Shown: one piece after another, positions 57,056 to 64,000 of the stretch
Layout: the number at the start of each line of letters is the position of its first letter
Numbering within the stretch: the first letter of the stretch is position 1
NCBI GenBank assembly: GCA_030765055.1
Contig: CM060953.1
Location: 189,209,647-189,273,646 of the forward strand
DNA from: Mantis religiosa
Lineage: Eukaryota; Arthropoda; Insecta; Mantodea; Mantidae
DNA length: 64,000 bases
Reading direction: 5' to 3'
Program-made: the position numbers and the translations under genes
The notes under the pieces: generated by a model
The model's input: the letters and a program-made list of their open reading frames with translations, nothing else
The model's database searches: none
Told to the model about the DNA's origin: nothing

Positions 57056-57361
57056 TCTATGGAATATGGTCACAAGTAGTACGTTGTGGAATTATTAAAC
57101 AATTAAGACTGCTTGATGATTCAATATATACATTCAGAACAAGTAGATAGTATACTTCTTTCGCAAATACCACCCAAAGCCAGCCGTTTCCATTTGTTAT
57201 TGGTGTGAGTAAAATGAAAACATTAAATTTGTGATAACTAATCGAAATTTCGAGCCGTTATTCTGTAAGTTGGTAAGCGTACTGCAAACATCGTGCAGAA
57301 TGGTCCCGTGGATAGCAGTACAGTGCGAAGGCACACATAGCCTCCCAGTATCAGTATAAAC
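57056..57361. other. Unassigned spacer
   Basis: Short AT-rich stretch between satellite and mariner fragment; nothing recognised. Confidence 0.4.
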
Positions 57362-57720
57362 ATGGCCGTCCCACTTGCGACTTGCACTATGGAAGAACAG
57401 CGCTCTGTTAGTCGGTTTTTGCGTAGTGACGGTGAGAAATCTATTGAAATTCATCGACAAATGAAGGTTGAGTACGGTGATGCATGTTTGTCACAGCAGC
57501 AAGTCTACAAATAGAGTAGGAAGTTTGCAAATGGTGTGACTTTAGTGGAAGATGCTCCACGTCCTGGCCAGGCACAACGAGTTGTAACTCCACAGAACAT
57601 TGCAACAGTTGAAGTCATATTGAAGGAAAACCACCGAGTGACATTGAATGACATTTCAGCATGTTTACAAATTGGTTATGGTTCAGAGGTACGCCACACG
57701 ATCAAACGTTTTTTTTCCGC
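57362..57720 (+). pseudogene. Mariner-type transposase, N-terminal fragment
   Basis: Plus frames read MEEQRSVSRFLRSDGEKSIE, HRQMKVEYGDACLSQQQVYK, a stop, then KFANGVTLVEDAPRPGQAQ, TPQNIATVEVILKENHRVTL and DISACLQIGYGSEVRHTI. This is the paired helix-turn-helix DNA-binding half of a mariner-type transposase (first HTH with QQQVY, second with HRVTLNDISACL). The catalytic half is missing; from about 57700 the sequence is unrelated. A different lineage from MLE A-D. Confidence 0.72.
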
Positions 57721-57856
57721 TCTAAAAGCATTTTTGCACTTTGTAAGCACTGGAGAACTTTCATTGAGCGTGGGCGAGATTATATGTAAAAGTGATAAAA
57801 CTTTGTACAACCTATGCACAATAAATACTATTTAAAGATATTTGAGGTTACCATTT

Positions 57857-58075
57857 GCCCACCTCGGTAGTGTAGATGGCAGCATGTCTGCCTCACGTTC
57901 AAGTGGTCCCGAGTTCAAATCTCGGTCAGGGTAAGTTACCTGGATAAGGTTTTTTCCAGGGTTTTTGCCTTATCCTTCAAGACGAATGTCGGGTAACTCT
58001 AAGCTCCATGGACCCAGTTCATTCACCGTCCGATATAACTTAACGTTGGGGCGGACGTAAATTAAATAAAAAAAG
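57857..58075 (+). repeat. SINE family A copy
   Basis: Head cccacctcggtagtgtagat, B box gagttcaaatctcgg, body ggataaggttttttccaggg and tatccttcaagacgaatgtc, tail tataacttaacgttggggcg and gacgtaaattaaat. aggttacc precedes and follows it (with aaaaaaaggttaccctttt on the right), a probable duplication. Confidence 0.88.
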
Positions 58076-58588
58076 GTTACCCTTTTACTCACCCTAGTAT
58101 ATTTTTTTAATTTAGTTCTGTTTTCGCCACAGGTATCGTAAAATACTTTCTCTCGCTTTGTATTCCCCGTATTTACTTTATATCTTCTTTGCTCCAGGCT
58201 CGAACTTCCGAGAACCTATGAGATAAAGCGATGATAGGATTTAACAACAAAGTTTTTTATATCTCCGGGGTGATTGAGCAGATGTGAGATATTTAGTTTA
58301 TTTTAAAATTTACCGTAGTAGATTGCTGCGTATATTGTTAATCGTTGCCCCTTTTCTTCTTATTCACGCACAGATACTCCAAAAGTTATTCGTCTAATCC
58401 TAATACATAGAATGTAACAAACACAATCATAAAATTATAGATAAGAAACGAATAATAACTATTTCCTTATATCGGTTGATATGTTTTTAAAACTGAAACA
58501 CAATTTGAGTTCATATATGGCTAATTAGTGGACAGTTCTACGTTATTTAAAATCATGTCCCATTTGACGTCAAACAAGTGTGCGTCTA
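58076..58588. other. Unassigned spacer
   Basis: AT-rich, no recognised motif. Confidence 0.4.
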
Positions 58589-58868
58589 GGGCTCAGGCTT
58601 CGTAGCTCAGTTGGTAGAGCACCTGCCTGCCGTGCTAGGGGTCCCGGGTTCGATTCCCGGCGGTGGGGTTGGGGATTTTTTTCCGACCAAGATAATTCCT
58701 CATCTTCCCCAAAGTCTGGAAGTATGAATGAGAGTGTGAATGTGTGCGTGATGTAATGATTAAAAACCAAAGATAACGAGTTAACACCTTCAGTATGTTC
58801 CAAAGGAGAACGGCCACCGATATGACTATAGAAGTTAAAGGCGGAGTATAAGTGGAACAAGGAAAAAA
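58589..58868 (+). repeat. SINE family B copy
   Basis: Full-length: caggcttcgtagctcagttg, gttcgattcccggcggtggg, tccgaccaagataattcctc, gaatgagagtgtgaatgtgt, gttaacaccttcagtatgtt, gagtataagtggaacaagg and A tail. Flanked by aagtgtgcgtcta (58576-58588) and aagtgttcgtcta (58869-58881), one mismatch. Confidence 0.92.
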
Positions 58869-59647
58869 AAGTGTTCGTCTAATAATAAGATCCCAGGTAT
58901 GGTGCCTCGATAACACGCACCTCCTTCCTTTTCTTATGCAGTTGTGTTTCATCTTGACAGTTACCTCTGCTTTCAAAGCCATTGACTGTTATTTAACTAA
59001 TTGTGAAACTACAAAAGAGAGGGAGAAATTTGCATGAGGTTATTTAAAAAAGGAAGATCTATTCAAGAAATTGGAAAATCCATTCGAAGTCCTACCATTA
59101 CATTGAATACTATTGTATACAGGTTTGATCAGAACAAAAATTACAAAAATCGATCAAAAAGCGATCGTCCTGCAGTTCTATCCGAGATGGAGAAACGACA
59201 GTTACTTAGAGAAATCAAGAAAAATCCTAAACTAAGTGCTCAAAAACCTGCTATTGCAGTTCAAACACACACAGGAAAGTCCGTTTCAGTACAAACTATA
59301 AGAAACGTGCTTTATGAAGCTGAGTATGGAGACCGAACAGTCCGTAGAAAAGCATACGTCAGTAACATTAATAGAAAGAAGCGAGTTCCTTTTGCAAAAG
59401 AACATAAATACGATGTGTTTGATTTCTGGAAGAAGGTTGTATGTACTGACGAGAGTCAATTTGAGCTCTTTAAGTCAATAGATCGAGTAATAGTGTGTAG
59501 AAAAAAGAATCGTGGGCTTGAGGAGAAAAATATAACAGCTTCAGTTAAACATGACGGCGGTTCAGTACTTGTCTGGGGCTACAGGAGTGCAAATGGTGTG
59601 GGGGATTTGTGTTTTATTGATGGAATTATGAACCATGACATCTATAT

Positions 59648-61023
59648 TGATACCGAAATTAAGGTTTGCCAGAAGGAACGAATCATGAGGGATGTCAATG
59701 TAATGTTGGTTCTTTGTTACGACAAGGGCAAGGGGGGGGGCAAAGTGTTGTAACAAAAGCAGTGTCCTTAGCCCACTTGACGTGTATGAATAGGGAATTC
59801 TTTGGATCATTTACAATGGCGACAAAAGAGCCACAAAGGGATTTTGGTTGAAAAGGAGTTTTGAGAGTGAATGTTACATATACACGTGCAGCTATGGTCA
59901 TTCAGGCAGTCTTCGGTGTGAGGTCGATGAGGGCAGTCCGCTGCTTTTGTCTGGAATATTTGTCGGTTCGTATATATATGAGGAACGAGTAAATTTATCG
60001 AGTAATAAACAGTCGGCAGTCAGTAACTCTAAACAGAGGTTGGTAACCCTTGGTTGGCAACTTTCATTTCGATGTTGTAAAAGAAGAAGCAGTAAATAAA
60101 TAAAGTGGAAACGGGCATTCCAGTGTTATTAAAATCTCCTTCTCACACCCATCCACGCATACCCTGAGAGAAACCTCATTGCTCACCGACTTATTTGCTC
60201 GCCATTAAATTATTGTTACAAATTGGCGTCCACAACGTGGAATTGTGTGCACCTATAAACATTATAGTTACAAATTCGCGCCCCACGTTGGGCGCCAATT
60301 TGAAACAATAATTTTATGTGGCGAACAAAGAGATCTACGTTGCGGCGCCAATTTGTAACTAAAATGTTTAAGGGTGAGCAAATAAGTCGGCGAGCAATGA
60401 GGTTCCTCTCAGGGTATGCGTGGATGGGTGTGAGAAGGAGATTTTCATAACACTTGAATGCCCGTTTCCAATTAATTTATTTACTGCTTCTTCTTTTCAA
60501 ACATCGAAATGAAAGTTGCCGACCAAGGGTTACCAACCTCAGTTTAGAGTTACTGAATGCAAATTGTTTATTACTCGATAAATTTATTCGTTCCTCATAT
60601 ATATACGAACCGACAAATATCAAACACAGAACAGGTTGACCGCCCTAATAGGTTTCACGCCTCGGATCGCTCTAATCGGCCTCACGCCGAAGACCCTTCT
60701 GATCGACTTCACGCCGAAGACTGTCTTGCCTCACCACAGCTGCGCGTGTGTGTATATCTAACTTTCACTCTCAGGAAGCTCCATTTTCCACCAAAATCTC
60801 TTTGTGGCTTTTTGTCGCCATTGTAAATGATCCAAAGAATTCCCTATTCATACACGTCAAGTGGGCTACTTTAGAAATTTTCTAAGGACACTGCTTCTAA
60901 CATTGCTTTGTTATAACACTTTCCCCAACTCAACTGGCCTTGCCCTAGTCGTAACAAAGGACCAACATTCCTTTGACATCCATCATGATTCTTTACTTCT
61001 GGCAAACCTTAATTTCGGTATCA
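59648..61023. mobile_element. Palindromic (head-to-head) LTR pair, Gypsy-like
   Basis: A 4-bp duplication atat flanks it (59644-59647 and 61024-61027), inside Tc1 coding sequence. The left arm 59648-60220 begins tgataccgaaattaagg and ends ttgttaca; the right arm 60354-61023 is the same LTR in reverse. Both arms match the solo LTR at 15.7 kb. Between them 60221-60353 holds several LTR-end/primer-site joints: aattggcgtccacaacgtgg, its relatives ggcgcccaacgtggg (reversed at 60269-60292) and ggcgccgcaacgta. TGGCGCCCAACGTGGGGC is the complement of the tRNA-Lys 3' end, a known retroelement primer site. No gag or pol sequence. Confidence 0.85.
60221..60240 (+). promoter_or_regulatory. tRNA-Lys-type primer-binding site next to LTR
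   Basis: aattggcgtccacaacgtgg directly follows the left LTR end. Insect tRNA-Lys 3' ends (cccacgttgggcgcca) would pair with the related form found in reverse orientation at about 60269-60292. The left site has two changes. Confidence 0.6.
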
Positions 61024-61470
61024 ATATAAACATCTTAAAAACACATCTGTCCAAAAGTGTGAATAGTATGGGTCGTTTTGAGGATTATATTTTCACATAA
61101 GATAATGATACAAAACACACAGCTCTAGATACAAGGTTATGGTTGTTGTATAATACTCCACGATGAATGTCGATACCACCGCAATCCCCAGACATGAATT
61201 CATTAGAAAATTTGTGGAGTATACTGGACAAAAATATAAGAAATCATCAGAGATCTAGTATAAAGGAGCTAAAGAACGCTCTACTAGAGGAATGACGTAA
61301 AATTACAGTAGAAACAACACAATCTTTGGTGTAATCCATGCCAAGGAGAATGTAAGATTATAAAGGGGAATGGAGAACCTAGTAAGTACTAACCGTAACA
61401 TTCTATATCATTATTAATTTTTAGATGATTCGTATTTATTACACATCTGCTTCACTTTTGTACCTATTTT

Positions 61471-61512
61471 GAGGACATGTTTCGCAAATCATCGTTTGCA
61501 TCTTCGGCTCTT
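61471..61512 (-). ncRNA. Hammerhead-like core, PLE1 3' end
   Basis: Minus: gag, ccgaaga, t, gcaaa-cgatgat-tttgc without gaps (helix II of about 5 bp), gaaac, atgtc, ctc. GAG/CTC can form helix I; ACATGT is a self-complementary helix III with C at the cut. U4 of CUGANGA is replaced by C, so activity is uncertain. Confidence 0.5.
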
Positions 61513-62434
61513 ATGCGACTAAAGCTTGATCCAGTGGTGTGGGTAATTCTGGAGTTGCTGCTGCCATCTGTTGATTTAGTGATGAACTTAAATGTGGGAT
61601 TCTCTTCTGGCGGGATTTCAAAGTTCATAAGTTGGTTTTTATGCTTTTCTATGTATATTCTCTCCCATATGACGAGTTCACTGTGTTTTTGTACGTATTT
61701 TAGTAATTCTGTGCTATTTTCAATTTCATGATTTTCAGACCAGAAATGAGCTGCTATTGCTGACTTATCAATATTTTTGTATCTTAAGTGCCTGAAGTGT
61801 TCTTTCTTTCTAGTGCCTATGTTTCTTTTTGTCCTCCCTATGTAAATTTTTTCACAGTCCTTACTCTTAATCTTGTAAATGCCTGACTTTTCCTCTGGTT
61901 TTATCTTATCAGTATTATTACTGTGAAGTAGGTTTTTAATGTTTTAATTGTTTTTTGGTGCCAATGTTATATTGTATTTCTTGAACATTTTTTGGAACTT
62001 TTTTGTGGCCCAGGGGTGGTAAGTAAATTTAGGAAATCTAATTTCTTGTTTTATTGGTGTGAGAGATGTGATCTGTTTTAATCTCTTTTGAAGTTTGAAT
62101 GATTTTAGTTTTTTATCTACAAGATTTTTTCCAAATCCATTTTTAATTGCAGTTTTTAAGATTCGATGGTATTCGTTTTGATATTCTTGCTGGCTGAGAG
62201 GAAGATTTACTAATCTGTGTGTGAGACTGTTGATGGTTGCATGTTTATGTGGAATTTGGTTGAAACTATTTGCTTTGATGTAATTATCTGTGTGTGTTGC
62301 TTTCCTGTGGATACCAAATTCTAGTTTTTCATTGCTTTTTTGATTTTAAGGTCTAAAAAAGTTAGAGTTATCAACAGATGGTAGCAGCAACCCCAGAATT
62401 ACCCACACCACTGGATCAAGCTTTAGTCGCATAA

Positions 62435-62474
62435 GAGCCGAAGATGGAAACGATGATTTGTGAAACATGTCCTC
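62435..62474 (+). ncRNA. Hammerhead-like core, inverted copy
   Basis: Plus strand: gag, ccgaaga, t, ggaaa-cgatgat-tttgt (helix II with changed outer pair), gaaac, atgtc, ctc. Same order and same U4-to-C change as the 61471 copy, showing the change was in the parent. Confidence 0.45.
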
Positions 62475-62535
62475 AAAATAGGTGCAAAAGTGAAGCATAT
62501 GTGTAATAAATACGACTCATCTAAAAATTAATAAT

Positions 62536-62800
62536 TTTTCGCTTCACTGTGGTGTTCCAATACAGTTAAATCTCGATATATTCTATAACATGTTCAGTAT
62601 GCAACGAATACTTATTTTACATCCTATATTGTATATCCTTACTTTTGAATGTTTAACCATGTTTATGTGAACGGATACTGTATTTGTCTTTTATTGTATT
62701 CTCTTTTTCACTAATCAATTAATAAGACATTGTCCATGCTATCCATACATCCTCAAACATAAACCCATACATTAGACGAGTACTTTTTGGAGTAACTGTA
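62536..62800. other. Unassigned spacer
   Basis: AT-rich joint between PLE1 and the last LINE. cagttaaatctcgatat near 62563 faintly resembles a pogo-type terminus but has no partner. Confidence 0.35.
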
Positions 62801-62809
62801 TGCTCATTA

Positions 62810-64000
62810 CAGTGTCGCATGGATCTTGCGGGTACTAAGTGGAAAATCGTGGGGAACGGACCGTACAGTGTTATCGCGACATTATCGGGCACTCATCCGT
62901 TCCAAATTAGATTGTGGTAGTATCGTTTATGGCTCAGCACAACCGTCTGTGCTGAAGAGATTAGAAACAGTCCATAATTGTGGCACACGTATAGAAGTTG
63001 CGGCATTTCCAACGAGCCGAGTTATAAGCCTGTATGCTGAGTCTGCAGAACCTCCTCTGCAGTACAGGCGCAACATGTTATTAGCAAATTATGGCTGTGG
63101 ACTTAATTGCATGCCCACACATCCAACTTTTACGCCGTTCTTTAACACCTTAATGGACCAGCGTTACAGGAACACTTCTATTAAACCAAAGCCACCTGGT
63201 TTTCGTTTCCGGGAGCTCTTTAGACATGTAGATACTGAAATGCCGAAGATGTATCCTAAGGGGGAGAGGACATACCCTCCTTGGTTGTGCAGAACGTCCC
63301 ACGTAGATCTGTGCATGACCAAATATGATAAATCTGCCATGTCTATGTCTAGAATCCGCACATGTTTTTTTTAGAATTTTTATCGCGATATGAGGACCAT
63401 TTTGTAATTTATACTGATGGCTCCAAGAACTCAAATGGTGTTGGTTATGCTTACGTGTGTGGAACCGAACCGTATACATTCGGATTCCACACTAGCACTT
63501 CCATTTTTTCTGCAGAGCTTTATGCAATATACCGGGCCATTTTACACGTACGTCGACGAAAGTTGGGGGACTGCTTAATCCTGAGTGATTCCCTCAGTGC
63601 ACTTCAAAGCCTACGGCAGCTGTACTAATACCACCCTATTGTGCAGTGTATACAGGATGCCCTCCACGTTTTACACGCTTCTGGCTTTAGCGTGTTGTGT
63701 GCATGGTCACGTAGGCTTGCGGGGCAATGAAATGGCGGATTCGGCAGCCAAGACGGCTACCATGAAGCCCAGGGTTCGAGTACCATCTGCGATATCGGAA
63801 GATTTTAGGGCCGTATTGCGGAGAGCTGTGCAAACCTGCTGGCAGGAAGAGTGGTCCGCTCTCCGCAATAATAAACTTAGATCTGTGAAGGAACTTCCGA
63901 TTCCCTGGGTTACCTCCTGTCGGTCATCTCGTCGCGAGGAGGTGAGTTGGGCACTGCCTTTTTACTCATAGTTTTATATTAAAAAAGGAGCCTGCTCCAC
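62810..64000 (+). mobile_element. LINE with RNase H domain (runs off the window)
   Basis: The plus frame 62826-63374 reads MRVLSGKSWGTDRTVLSRHY, LIRSKLDCGSIVYGSAQPSV and LKRLETVHNCGTRIEVAAFP (post-RT thumb region), SLYAESAEPPLQYRRNMLLA, and a proline-rich linker. RNase H follows: FVIYTDGSKNSNGVGYAYVC (first Asp), STSIFSAELYAIYRAILHVR (Glu), LGDCLILSDSLSALQSLRQL (second Asp), and after a frameshift at about 63628 CVHGHVGLRGNEMADSAAKT (last Asp). A short zinc-finger-adjacent end follows (WQEEWSALRNNKLRSVKELP). The four acidic RNase H residues are all present but split by frameshifts. I/Jockey-group LINE; the RT catalytic part is absent and the right end is outside. Confidence 0.82.

Larger units (their letters stand above)
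59000..61330 (+). mobile_element. Tc1-type transposase, split by a palindromic LTR insertion
   Basis: The main frame from 59034: LFKKGRSIQEIGKSIRSPTI (first HTH), LSEMEKRQLLREIKKNPKLS, SVQTIRNVLYEAEYGDRTVR (second HTH), FAKEHKYDVFDFWKKVVCTD and DESQFELFKSIDRVIVCRKK (first catalytic Asp in CTDESQF), SVKHDGGSVLVWGYRSANGV, FIDGIMNHDIYIDT, where the insertion begins. After 61023 the reading continues: NILKTHLSKSVNSMGRFEDY, FTQDNDTKHTALDTRLWLLY (second Asp), PPQSPDMNSLENLWSILDKN (third residue Glu; 34 residues separate the two, as in D,D34E), and NHQRSSIKELKNALLEEWRK. With the insertion ignored the catalytic triad is complete; apart from a few stops near 61290-61330 this is one of the better preserved transposases of the window. 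Upstream sequence at 58985-59033 is frameshifted N-terminal coding. Confidence 0.88.
61420..62535 (-). mobile_element. Penelope-like element PLE1 with inverted terminal piece
   Basis: The minus strand from about 62360: KLEFGIHRKATHTDNYIKAN and HKHATINSLTHRLVNLPLSQ (RT thumb region with the RKxTHTDxY motif), FPKFTYHPWATKKFQKMFKK, EEKSGIYKIKSKDCEKIYIG (GIY-YIG signature), RTKRNIGTRKKEHFRHLRYK, SAIAAHFWSENHEIENSTEL, KHKNQLMNFEIPPEENPTFK, then a serine-rich end and the 3' region with a hammerhead-like core at 61471-61512. At 62370-62535 the last 165 bases or so of the element recur in inverted orientation, with a second core. The RT catalytic part is missing. Such inverted terminal pieces are a known Penelope structure. 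Confidence 0.82.

Noticed and set aside
59648..61023. A DNA transposon with long inverted repeats
   Set aside because: The arms match a solo LTR at 15.7 kb, end in TG...CA, and are followed by tRNA-Lys-type primer sites.

Overview
This window is repeat-dominated insect nuclear DNA. AT-rich spacer is filled with mariner/Tc1-type transposases, non-LTR retrotransposons (LINEs), Penelope-like elements (PLEs) with GIY-YIG domains, LTR remnants, at least four tRNA-derived SINE families and long simple-sequence arrays. I found no intact host gene, no true tRNA or rRNA gene and no bacterial-type operon. The mix of SINEs, mariners, RTE-type LINEs and PLEs fits a large, repeat-rich insect genome; a cockroach or termite (Blattodea) is my guess from general knowledge, not a sequence match.

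0-16.9 kb: a tRNA-like tandem repeat (family E); a mariner fragment whose 3' end was tandemly amplified (six 85-bp units); a decayed mariner (MLE A); a CR1-like LINE (alpha, copy A); MLE B, split by a SINE that is itself split by a 945-bp solo-LTR-like insert; an RTE-type LINE; a purine-rich microsatellite; a fold-back composite (13.5-15.1 kb) carrying reverse-transcriptase sequence and hammerhead-like motifs in its arms; and a SINE split by both a solo LTR and a second SINE.

17-31.5 kb: SINE B, a (TTTC)n array, a TTAA-flanked inverted-repeat transposon (Kolobok-like), a mariner-related fragment, LINE beta with a long tandem array in its 3' part, MLE C, and LINE alpha copy B, whose tail has expanded into about 1.15 kb of (TACA)n.

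31.7-44.9 kb: MLE D (plus strand), LINE gamma with a SINE inside it, a small fold-back with a hammerhead-like core, a DDE transposase whose two halves lie in opposite orientation, a PLE end with the best hammerhead motif of the window, LINE beta copy 2, and a PLE broken by LINE alpha copy C and by family E.

45-64 kb: a 20-bp minisatellite; a long featureless stretch; LINE RNase H fragments; a PLE holding SINE D; a Gypsy integrase tail; a 3.3-kb satellite made from the 3' half of SINE A; a Tc1 transposase split by a palindromic pair of LTRs; a PLE fragment flanked by inverted hammerhead-like motifs; and a LINE with RNase H running off the window end.

The nesting gives a relative history. MLE B is older than its SINE A, which is older than the LTR insert. 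Tc1 is older than the Gypsy-like LTR pair. PLE2 is older than LINE alpha copy C. All coding elements seen here look dead.
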